From: CAG-390 sp964384555
GTDB lineage: Bacteria; Bacillota; Clostridia; Oscillospirales; CAG-272
DNA: 8,140 bases
NCBI GenBank assembly: GCA_964384555.1
Contig: CAYLLA010000061.1
Coordinates: forward strand, 1-8,140
Direction: 5' to 3'
Part shown: positions 1-6,432 of the stretch, piece by piece
Layout: every line of letters starts with the position of its first letter
Numbering within the stretch: the first letter of the stretch is position 1
Translations under genes and position numbers: made by a program
The notes under the pieces: generated by a model
Database searches by the model: none
Told to the model about the DNA's origin: nothing
What the model saw: only the letters and a program-made list of their open reading frames with translations

Positions 1-330
1 TATCATGCCGAAAGGTCTTACCGTGAGGAAAGTCCGGGCTTCACAGGGCAGGATAGCTGATAACGTCAGCCGCAGGCGACTGCCGGGAAAGTGCAACAGA
101 AATAGACCGCCCGCCGCAAGGCGAGCAAGGATGGAAAGGCGAGGTAAGAGCTCACCAGTTTCTATGGTAACATAGATCCGCTGTAAACCCTATCCGAAGC
201 AACACCGCAGGGGGATCGTTTGCCCGACACATATCCCCGGGTGGCACGCGAGTTATCGCGGAGCGGCACGGCGACGCGCCGCAAAGACAGATGGTCGTCC
301 AAGACAGAACCCGGCTTACAGACGAAGTGA
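1..330 (+). ncRNA. rnpB: RNase P RNA, bacterial type A, 5' end cut by window edge
   Basis: Catalytic RNA of ribonuclease P, which removes 5' leaders from precursor tRNAs together with the RnpA protein. The conserved core is visible: GAGGAAAGTCCGGGCT at 25-40 (CR I, 5' side of P4), and ACAGAACCCGGCTTA at 304-318 (CR V, 3' side of P4), the two halves of the active-site helix. The intervening stretch carries other familiar elements, such as GGAAAGTGCAACAGAAA (87-103) and GTAAACCCTATCCGAAGCAA (182-201). The window opens inside the P3 hairpin (GCC-GAAA-GGT at 8-17), so the 5' strands of P1 and P2 and part of P3 are missing; I judge roughly 55-60 nt absent. The exact 3' end is uncertain (about 327-333). 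An intrinsic terminator follows directly. No protein reading frame here is credible. Confidence 0.96.
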
Positions 331-333
331 CAT

Positions 334-374
334 AAACGGATCCCACCGCTTTACGCGGCAGGATCCGTTTTTTT
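334..374 (+). terminator. Intrinsic terminator of rnpB
   Basis: Ten-base arms AAACGGATCC (334-343) and GGATCCGTTT (361-370) pair perfectly, with an inner CCGC/GCGG stem (346-349 with 355-358) and loop TTTAC. A run of seven T follows the stem (368-374). It ends the RNase P RNA. On the minus strand the same hairpin is followed by only three T, so it could act weakly for the convergent thiT. Confidence 0.92.
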
Positions 375-407
375 GCTTTATTTAAATTAAATGGCGTTCA
401 CTTGCGT

Positions 408-1055
408 TCACTGCGGGCGGCGCATGGGGCGCAGAGTGTGGGGATCGAGCGCGGAGCATATCATTACCGTAAGTGCCGCCGCGAGTATTGCATTGGGTAT
501 CATGTATCCCGCGTTGTAGGTTATCGTATATATCCACACGCTCTGTCCCTCGGGCGCATAGCTGCCCCAAAGCAGACCGCCGGAGAGGGTACTGCAAAGC
601 ATTCTCAAAAGAGATGCCGCGGCCGCGCCCAAGCCGTAGCCGAAAAGGCGCATGCCCCTGCCCCGCTCACATCCCGAAAAGGGCGCGGCAAAGAGCGGAG
701 CCGTGCCAAACACCGCAAACGCTAGCAGATAGTCCAGCAATATGCACAGTACGACCGACATAAATGTGTTTGCGGGCGGCAGATACAGGCCCGTTACCAT
801 TTGTATGCCGGAGTACACCACGCCCGCAAAAAGACCCGACAGGATGCCGCGGCGGTACGCGTAGTATATGAGCGGCACGACCCCAACGCTCACCGATCCG
901 CCGTTTGGCCAGCGCGGGATGGGGAGCATATTCATTGCCATATCAAGCGCAAATGCCAGCGCTACCATCATAGCGCCCTCAACTATCGTAAGTATGCGGC
1001 CTCGACGGCCGAGCTTTTTTGTTTTCACTTGATCTTCTTTTTTGGTTGACATCAT
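408..1055 (-). CDS. thiT: ThiT, thiamine-binding S component of an ECF transporter
   Basis: A 215-residue integral membrane protein that binds thiamine and, with the shared ECF module (EcfA, EcfA', EcfT, encoded elsewhere), imports vitamin B1. A basic N-terminus (residues 3-20) precedes about six hydrophobic segments. Family signatures are GGSVSVGVVPL (52-62), RRG (68-70), DY (108-109), LLWGSYAPEG (151-160) and YNAGYMIPN (170-178). Against Lactococcus lactis ThiT, from memory, W49, D108, W153, Y166 and N171 match the ligand residues W34, E84, W133, Y146 and N151; the His125 position is Ser145. The start is the first of two adjacent ATGs, with AAGGA at 1064-1068, 8 nt upstream; the second (1052) is possible. 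It sits behind its own promoter, a TPP riboswitch and a terminator, which independently supports the thiamine assignment. It ends 33 nt from the convergent rnpB terminator. Confidence 0.93.
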   Translation of the reverse strand: MMSTKKEDQVKTKKLGRRGRILTIVEGAMMVALAFALDMAMNMLPIPRWPNGGSVSVGVVPLIYYAYRRGILSGLFAGVVYSGIQMVTGLYLPPANTFMSVVLCILLDYLLAFAVFGTAPLFAAPFSGCERGRGMRLFGYGLGAAAASLLRMLCSTLSGGLLWGSYAPEGQSVWIYTITYNAGYMIPNAILAAALTVMICSALDPHTLRPMRRPQ

Positions 1056-1094
1056 TCGGTGATTCCTTTTTTATCGCAATTTTTTTATATATAT

Positions 1095-1134
1095 AAAAGC
1101 TCCGGCGACAGGTGCGTCCACCTGTCCCCGGAGC
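1095..1134 (-). terminator. Riboswitch-linked intrinsic terminator upstream of thiT
   Basis: Arms at 1099-1114 and 1119-1134 form a stem of 16 positions with one internal C-C mismatch (1106/1127) and a four-base loop. On the minus strand the stem is followed by TTTT (1098-1095) and then AT-rich sequence. It lies between the TPP aptamer and the thiT start codon, 44 nt before the start, where a transcription-attenuating expression platform is expected. Inference: TPP binding favours this stem and stops transcription before thiT. Confidence 0.88.
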
Positions 1135-1207
1135 ATTAGCTTTATTTTGCCTTTCAGGCTCGCCGAAAGCAATATCATAATGATCATGAAATTGCATTCA
1201 AAGCGGG

Positions 1208-1294
1208 CTTCCGTTCCCTGCGCCGGTATTATCCGTATCAGGTTCAATGGGTTCGATGCATGGCATCATCTCAGCGTAAAGCACCCCCGGGAAA
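1208..1294 (-). promoter_or_regulatory. TPP riboswitch (THI element) controlling thiT
   Basis: Read on the minus strand, the conserved THI-box elements appear in order: GGGGGTGC (1288-1281), GCTGAGATGA, ACCC, GAACCTGAT, GGATAATACCGGCGCAGGGA. P1 closes with TTCC (1293-1290) against GGAA (1212-1209); P2 pairs the G-run with ACCC. A short optional hairpin GATG/CATC lies after CTGAGA, as in many family members. The RNA binds thiamine pyrophosphate and normally turns thiamine genes off. Here it precedes thiT, with an intrinsic terminator as the output. The aptamer starts about 13 nt after the predicted transcription start. Confidence 0.96.
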
Positions 1295-1313
1295 TATTTA
1301 GTTTTAATTTTTT

Positions 1314-1342
1314 ATTTTATCTTCTTGAGTTTTGGGACTCAA
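1314..1342 (-). promoter_or_regulatory. Sigma-A promoter for the riboswitch-thiT transcript
   Basis: Minus-strand TTGAGT (1342-1337, 4/6 to consensus) and TAAAAT (1319-1314, 5/6) are separated by exactly 17 bases. The predicted start near 1307 leaves a leader that holds the whole TPP aptamer and terminator. The -35 box lies in one arm of a 7-bp inverted repeat, CTTGAGT/ACTCAAG (1324-1330 and 1337-1343). No terminator is seen between the foldase stop and this promoter. Confidence 0.65.
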
Positions 1343-1363
1343 GTCGCGCGGTCGCACATATGA

Positions 1364-2554
1364 TCAAAAGCTGTAATTAGCTTTGACCTTGCTTATTTTG
1401 TAACCCTCCAGCAGATCCTCATCTATCTTTATATCCGCGGCGTACTGATCAAGCCGCTCCTTGATATACTCAAGGAATATGGGAGTTTTCACATACTGTG
1501 CAAAGGTAACATAGCCCTGCGTGCCGTCGGAGAAAAGGAAGAAATCACTGTTTTCGCTCCTTGAATACGCACCCGCATCAAGCTTATATTTTTTGATTAT
1601 GTGCAGGCTGTTGGTAAGCTCTATCTGCCTTACCTCGCCATCCTCCATTTCGGTCAATGCCTCGTAGATCTTTTGCAGATCCTCATCATTGCCTATCGAG
1701 GATTCGGCACTCATGTAAATGCCGTTTTCGTAAATATCATCTGCGCGGTTCTCATCGTATTCGTCAAGCACCGTCTCAAAATCCGCACCGCCCTCAAGCT
1801 TTTTCATCGCCTCATCGATCTTTACTCGCGCGGCGGCGTTCTCATCGGCGGTGAGCTCACGATATGCGATATTTCCGGAGCTGTCGGTATCATACGTGCC
1901 GTCCTCATTGATCTTCGGTGCTTCGTTTATAAACACGCAGATCTGCTTCATGCGGACGTAATTTTTTTGGTAATAGTCCTCAAGCTGTTGTGCGTTGACC
2001 GGCTGTATACCGTCAGAGCCGAAAAGATATTCTTTAAGATAGCTCACCTTTTCGTCTATGAGATACAGCTCGCGCAAAAGCTTGCGGTTGATGCCGTATG
2101 CGGCAAGGATGGCGTTAAACTCGGACTTACTGCCGTCAGCAAGATTGGTAACATAATCATCTATCGCGGCATCAACGCTCTTGACGGTCGCATCCGGCAA
2201 TTTAAGATCATATTGATCGAAAAGATAGAGCGCGCAAAGATATGTGCGGGCATTATCGTAGATGTACTCGCTGAAAAGATCATCATAGGTCTTTGCGGAA
2301 TCATCGGATACGCGGAGCGTCCATATCTTATCGACAGAGGAGAGCCCGTATGCGCTCTTGAGCGACTGGCCGTAGGAATATTCAAACTGCGCCTTGTAGC
2401 GCGACATCCAAAACTCTATCATCCCGCCGGTGATCTCGGTCTTGCCAAGCGACATGACCACCACACTGCGTGAGGTGCAGGACACGGCGCACAGCAGGGT
2501 CATGACCAATGCCAGCACCGCGGCGATAATTTTAAGCTGTCTTTTTTTCATCAT
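1364..2554 (-). CDS. PrsA/SurA-like peptidyl-prolyl isomerase (foldase) lipoprotein
   Basis: A 396-residue exported protein. The N-terminus has a charged start (KKRQ), a hydrophobic core (residues 8-22) and a lipobox-like AVSC ending at Cys26, so it is probably a lipoprotein anchored outside the membrane. Residues about 75-200 are helical and resemble the SurA_N/trigger-factor-like chaperone part. Residues about 200-325 resemble a parvulin (PpiC) domain: GGADF (255-259), ENGIYMS (276-282), EALTEMEDGEVRQIE (298-312) and LHIIKKY (317-323). The first conserved parvulin histidine (A-x-H-I-L) is replaced by K-Q-I-C-V around 203-207, so isomerase activity is doubtful; chaperone function is likelier. 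GGGAG (2564-2568) stands 9 nt before the first of two ATGs. In Clostridia such a gene often follows pth and mfd, as here. Its own promoter overlaps the mfd end. Confidence 0.82.
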   Translation of the reverse strand: MMKKRQLKIIAAVLALVMTLLCAVSCTSRSVVVMSLGKTEITGGMIEFWMSRYKAQFEYSYGQSLKSAYGLSSVDKIWTLRVSDDSAKTYDDLFSEYIYDNARTYLCALYLFDQYDLKLPDATVKSVDAAIDDYVTNLADGSKSEFNAILAAYGINRKLLRELYLIDEKVSYLKEYLFGSDGIQPVNAQQLEDYYQKNYVRMKQICVFINEAPKINEDGTYDTDSSGNIAYRELTADENAAARVKIDEAMKKLEGGADFETVLDEYDENRADDIYENGIYMSAESSIGNDEDLQKIYEALTEMEDGEVRQIELTNSLHIIKKYKLDAGAYSRSENSDFFLFSDGTQGYVTFAQYVKTPIFLEYIKERLDQYAADIKIDEDLLEGYKISKVKANYSF

Positions 2555-2625
2555 CTATCATATCTCCCGTACATATTCCCTGTACTTTTGAGCGGTATTA
2601 ACTTTAATGTCGAAATATCATATAT

Positions 2626-2654
2626 ATTATATCACGTGCGCGGTGTTTTGTCTA
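2626..2654 (-). promoter_or_regulatory. Sigma-A promoter for the foldase gene, overlapping the mfd stop codon
   Basis: Minus-strand TAGACA (2654-2649, 5/6 to consensus) and TATAAT (2631-2626, 6/6) are 17 bases apart. The TAG at the start of the -35 box is the mfd stop codon. The predicted start is near 2619, giving a leader of about 65 nt before the foldase ATG at 2554. No intrinsic terminator is visible after mfd, so read-through from mfd could add to this promoter. Confidence 0.75.
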
Positions 2655-5600
2655 CTCCGCTTTGTCCCGAATCTCAAGATATTTTTCAAACAATCTGTTA
2701 ATTGTTCCTACAGCATCCTCTCCGCTGCGCAGGCGCATGGCCACAAAGGTGGTAGAGCCGAGGGAGGCACGCAGGCGGGATGGCATATCGTTTGAAAGCT
2801 CCTGCCAGATGACGGGATCAAAATCGCTTGTAACTATCCTGACCTCGCTGCCGTTTTGCGTTACCGCGGTAAAGCCGCAAAGCTCGGCACGGTGCCGCAG
2901 GAGTGCGATATCAAGGAGCGCACCGGTTGCCGCGGGCGGCTCGCCGTAGCGGTCGCAAAGCTCGTCATAAAGCTCATCGGCATCCTCCTGCGTGGTGATA
3001 TGCGCTATTCGCTTATAAAGCGCCATGCGCTGTGCGCCGGACGGAACATAGGAGGCTGGCAGGTAGGCATCCTCGGAGAGGGTGACGGTGCATTCCACCT
3101 TTTGCTCGGGCACCTCTCCTCGCTCCTCAAGCACCGCCTCATTGAGGAGCTTTACATACATATCATATCCTACATCGTCAAGGTGACCATGCTGCTCCGC
3201 GCCGAGTATACTACCAGCCCCACGGATCTCAAGATCACGCAGTGCAATGCGAAAGCCCGCGCCGAACTCGGCGTACTCACGCACCGCCTCAAGCCGCTTT
3301 TCGGCTATCTCGGTAAGTGCGCGGCCGCGCGGATAGGTAAAGTAGGCATATGCGCGGCGGGAGGAACGTCCGACACGTCCGCGCAGCTGATGCAGCTGGG
3401 AGAGCCCCATGCGGTGGGCATTATCAACGATCAGGGTATTGGCATTCGGCACATCAACTCCTGTCTCTATGATCGTCGTGCAGACAAGAACATCTATCCG
3501 CCCCGCCGTCATATCCGCCCATATCTCCTCAAGGCGTTCCTTATCCATCTTTCCGTGTGCGGTAACGATGGTGGCATCCGGCGCCTCGCGTGCGATGGCC
3601 GCGGCTATGCCGTCTATCGTCTCAACGGTATTGTGCAGATAAAAGACCTGCCCGCCGCGGCGCAGCTCGCGCTTTATCGCATCCATGATTATCATGTCAT
3701 CATGCTCAAGCACATAGGTCTGTACCGGCAGACGATCGCCGGGGGCTTCATCAAGCACCGAGATATCACGTATGCCCGTCATGGCCATATTAAGCGTGCG
3801 CGGTATAGGCGTGGCGCTGAGGGAGAGAACGTCAACATTCCCCGCCGCTTGCTTTATCTTTTCCTTTTGAGCAACTCCAAAACGCTGCTCCTCGTCAACT
3901 ATAAGCAATCCGAGGTCCGAAAACTTTATATCGCTCGACAGCAAGCGGTGCGTGCCGATTATAAGATCTATATCTCCGCGCGCCACATCGGCGATTATCT
4001 TTTTTTGCTGTTTTTCGGTGCGGAAGCGGGAGAGCATCTCGATATTGACGGCAAAAGCACGCATGCGGCTGGTTGCTGTTTGGTAGTGCTGGAGCGCCAG
4101 TATCGTGGTGGGCACCAAAAGCGCCACCTGCTTGCCCGCAACTATTGCTTTATATGCGGCACGCAGTGCGACCTCTGTTTTGCCGTATCCGACGTCGCCG
4201 CAAAGCAAACGATCCATCGGCCGCGCGCGCTCCATATCCTCTTTTATATCGTCGGTTGCATCAAGCTGTGCCGAGGTCTCCTCATATTCAAAGGCGGATT
4301 CAAAATCACGCTGAAAATCGTCATCCTTGGGGAATGCAAAGCCCGGGCGGCGCATACGCTCGGCATAAAGGCGTATCAGCTCCTTGGCTATATCCTTGAG
4401 GGCGGCCTTGGCGCGAGCTTTGGTCTTGCCCCACTCCGTGCCGCCGAACTTGGATAGGCGCAGGGTATCGTCATCCGCGCGTGCGCCGATATATTTTGTG
4501 ACCTTATCCAGCTTTTCAACAGGCATAAAGAGCCTATCCGAGCCGGCGTACTGGATGGTGATGTAATCGCGCGTGACACCATCCGTCTCCATGGTGGTGA
4601 TACCAAGATAACGGCCGATACCGTGCGTTTCGTGAACGACGTAATCGCCGACGGTAAGATCGGCATAGGAGAGTATCTGCTGTGTGGCCGACTCGCGCTT
4701 TTTGCGCTTTTTTGCACGTGCGGAGGCGGATACCGAACCTGTGCGCGCCTCGGAGAGCAGGGATATCACCGCGATGCGCGGAACCGTCATCTCAAAGGGT
4801 GCGATGGGCGCGGTGGATATGACCGCCGCCTCGCCGCGACCGATGGTATCCGGGTCAAGGGAACTGCCGTCCCCCGCGTAGCTTGCTTCAAATCCAAGCT
4901 CACGCAAAAGCCCCGCGTAGTTTTGCGCCGCCGATTCACTGCCCGCCATTATAACGGTGCGAAAGCCGCCCTTTACATAGCCGTCAAGCTCCTCGCGCAG
5001 GAGTGAATCATTGCCGGCACAGCTGAGCGAATGCTTGGTGCGAAAGCCGTAAAGCCCGCCAAGCTCGGAGCCGGACATGCCCTGCATAAGTGAATCAAGC
5101 AGTACAGTGGTATGCTTTGACATAAAATGATTGAATCGCGCGGCAGGTGCGCTGTACTCGGCATATTTGCCGGATATCATGCCGGAGGCCACCATCTCCT
5201 CAACCTCCTTGGCGGCATGCCATTCCGCCGCCTTCATGCGCTCGGCCACCGCCGCGTTGCCGCGAACGAGGCAGAGTGACATGGGGGAGAAATAATCAAG
5301 CAGGCAGGCCTTTTCGGGGTATATGAGGGATATATATTTATCAAGGAAGCGCACCTCGCCGCCGGATGTGAGTGCCAGCTCCACGGCGGATAGCTCGCCG
5401 TCCAGCTCCTCCGCCACATGCGCATCCTTTGTTTTCTTGCGCAGTGACTTTATCGCCGCGGAGATAGCCGTCAGCTGATCCCGCTCCGCTATGATCTCAC
5501 GTGCGGGGGCAAGGGTGGCGGATCTTATCTGCTCGGTCACGCGCTGTGTGGCGGTATCAAAAAGCCCCATGCGGTCTATCTCATCGCCAAAGAACTCTAT

Positions 5601-6287
5601 CCTCAGTGCAAACGCGCCGCCGTCACGGCTGCCGTCAGCCCGAACTATGCGCATAGACGGCGCGGCTACGTCAACGATGCCGCCGCGCACGGCAAACTGC
5701 CCCGCGCCCTCGACCAGCCCTGCGGAGCCGAGCGACTCACCGCTCGGTGCATCGGCGCGGACATACCCCGCCGCGACAAGCGACTCGGTAAGCGCGGCAA
5801 TGCCGCCGCACTCGCCGCCGTCTATCGACAGCGTAATAAGCGCCCCCGAAAGCTCGGAAGGCGGCATGGTATAGCCCACCGCCGCATCGGGTGTTGTCAG
5901 CACAACGTCAAAAAGCCCGCCTGTAATACCAAAAAGGATACCGAGACGATTATGCTCAAACTCGCGCGAGGCGGTCATGTTATAAAAGTTCAGATCTCTT
6001 ACCGGGTAAAATGCCGCGCGCAGACCCATTGATGTGGCAATGGATGCAAGGCGCAGGCATTCCTTTTCCTCCGGGCATACTATCACCACCGGGCGCCCGC
6101 CGGGCATATCCTCGGTCAGCGCGGCGCAAAGTGCATCGCACGCGCCCTCGCAAAGACCGGTGATGAGCACAGGCTTTGGATCCGCCCTGCGCTGTACGCC
6201 TATGGCAGCCAAAAGCTGTGCATATTCGGGATCTGCCCTTACCGCCCCGGTAAAGATGCTGTGCTGTTTTGTGGTCTCCATTTTCAT
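2652..6287 (-). CDS. mfd: Transcription-repair coupling factor Mfd
   Basis: A 1211-residue DNA translocase that removes RNA polymerase stalled at lesions and recruits UvrA for nucleotide excision repair. Domains in order: UvrB-like N-terminal module (about 1-350); RNA-polymerase-interacting domain (about 540-605, with DYVVHETHGIGRYLGI at 548-563); RecG-like helicase core with Walker A GDVGYGKT (697-704), DEEQ (798-801), SATPIPR (824-830) and QLRGRVGR (967-974); TRG region (about 997-1034); C-terminal autoinhibitory domain (about 1065-1200). Length is close to B. subtilis Mfd (about 1177), with no frameshift or missing motif. The start is less certain: ATG at 6287 or the third codon (ATG at 6281); the only good Shine-Dalgarno, AAGGGGAG, ends 35 nt upstream behind a hairpin. 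Two long plus-strand frames inside it are shadows. It follows pth by 144 nt. Confidence 0.98.
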   Translation of the reverse strand: MKMETTKQHSIFTGAVRADPEYAQLLAAIGVQRRADPKPVLITGLCEGACDALCAALTEDMPGGRPVVIVCPEEKECLRLASIATSMGLRAAFYPVRDLNFYNMTASREFEHNRLGILFGITGGLFDVVLTTPDAAVGYTMPPSELSGALITLSIDGGECGGIAALTESLVAAGYVRADAPSGESLGSAGLVEGAGQFAVRGGIVDVAAPSMRIVRADGSRDGGAFALRIEFFGDEIDRMGLFDTATQRVTEQIRSATLAPAREIIAERDQLTAISAAIKSLRKKTKDAHVAEELDGELSAVELALTSGGEVRFLDKYISLIYPEKACLLDYFSPMSLCLVRGNAAVAERMKAAEWHAAKEVEEMVASGMISGKYAEYSAPAARFNHFMSKHTTVLLDSLMQGMSGSELGGLYGFRTKHSLSCAGNDSLLREELDGYVKGGFRTVIMAGSESAAQNYAGLLRELGFEASYAGDGSSLDPDTIGRGEAAVISTAPIAPFEMTVPRIAVISLLSEARTGSVSASARAKKRKKRESATQQILSYADLTVGDYVVHETHGIGRYLGITTMETDGVTRDYITIQYAGSDRLFMPVEKLDKVTKYIGARADDDTLRLSKFGGTEWGKTKARAKAALKDIAKELIRLYAERMRRPGFAFPKDDDFQRDFESAFEYEETSAQLDATDDIKEDMERARPMDRLLCGDVGYGKTEVALRAAYKAIVAGKQVALLVPTTILALQHYQTATSRMRAFAVNIEMLSRFRTEKQQKKIIADVARGDIDLIIGTHRLLSSDIKFSDLGLLIVDEEQRFGVAQKEKIKQAAGNVDVLSLSATPIPRTLNMAMTGIRDISVLDEAPGDRLPVQTYVLEHDDMIIMDAIKRELRRGGQVFYLHNTVETIDGIAAAIAREAPDATIVTAHGKMDKERLEEIWADMTAGRIDVLVCTTIIETGVDVPNANTLIVDNAHRMGLSQLHQLRGRVGRSSRRAYAYFTYPRGRALTEIAEKRLEAVREYAEFGAGFRIALRDLEIRGAGSILGAEQHGHLDDVGYDMYVKLLNEAVLEERGEVPEQKVECTVTLSEDAYLPASYVPSGAQRMALYKRIAHITTQEDADELYDELCDRYGEPPAATGALLDIALLRHRAELCGFTAVTQNGSEVRIVTSDFDPVIWQELSNDMPSRLRASLGSTTFVAMRLRSGEDAVGTINRLFEKYLEIRDKAE

Positions 6288-6302
6288 ATTATATAGATCA
6301 CG

Positions 6303-6330
6303 GCTTTTGCAACGGCAAAAGCTCCCCTTG
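6303..6330 (-). promoter_or_regulatory. Shine-Dalgarno-like AAGGGGAG followed by an 8-bp hairpin, upstream of mfd
   Basis: On the minus strand AAGGGGAG (6330-6323) is followed at once by GCTTTTGC-CGTT-GCAAAAGC, a perfect 8-bp stem with a four-base loop (6322-6303). The mfd ATG lies 15 nt past the hairpin. If the hairpin folds, the linear gap of 35 nt shrinks to about 15. No T-run follows the stem, so it is not an intrinsic terminator. A TATAAT (6293-6288) abuts the ATG but has no good -35 partner. Confidence 0.4.
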
Positions 6331-6368
6331 TCTGTCTGAATCTGAATCTAAATAAATCTAAATCTAAA
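6331..6368 (-). repeat. Short imperfect hexanucleotide tandem repeat in the pth-mfd gap
   Basis: On the plus strand the tract reads as units TCTG, TCTGAA, TCTGAA, TCTAAA, TAAA, TCTAAA, TCTAAA. It has no stop-free reading into mfd: the mfd frame meets a TAG within it. It lies just 5' of the Shine-Dalgarno-like sequence in the transcript. Function unknown; it may be slippage-prone low-complexity sequence in an untranslated gap. Confidence 0.7.
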
Positions 6369-6401
6369 ATCCGACCTGCCGATTTAATTTATTACTTATG
6401 A

Positions 6402-6432
6402 ACCGATCCGGTCATGCCCGCGGGCGATCGGT
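6402..6432 (-). repeat. Inverted repeat at the pth 3' end
   Basis: Arms ACCGATC (6402-6408) and GATCGGT (6426-6432) enclose the palindrome GCCCGCGGGC (6416-6425). The right arm reaches the last base of the pth stop codon (6434-6432). No T-run follows on the minus strand, so it should not end transcription; it may be an mRNA-stabilising or processing structure between pth and mfd. Confidence 0.5.

Noticed and set aside
152..346. A small minus-strand open frame opposite rnpB
   Set aside because: The sequence is RNase P RNA on the plus strand; the frame has no protein features.
1601..2473. A 290-codon open frame on the plus strand, rich in hydrophobic residues
   Set aside because: It is antisense to the foldase gene. 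The hydrophobicity mirrors the acidic, charged codons of the minus-strand protein; no ribosome binding site or neighbour supports it.
2856..4457. A 533-codon open frame on the plus strand
   Set aside because: It lies wholly antisense to mfd, has no recognisable domain and reads as codon-shadow sequence. mfd is unambiguous on the other strand.
4388..4717. A 109-codon minus-strand frame overlapping mfd in another phase
   Set aside because: It is nested inside the mfd helicase region in a different frame, with Ser/Arg/Pro-rich shadow composition.
6331..6368. A CRISPR-like array suggested by the repeats
   Set aside because: The units are about 6 bases with no spacers; this is a simple tandem tract.
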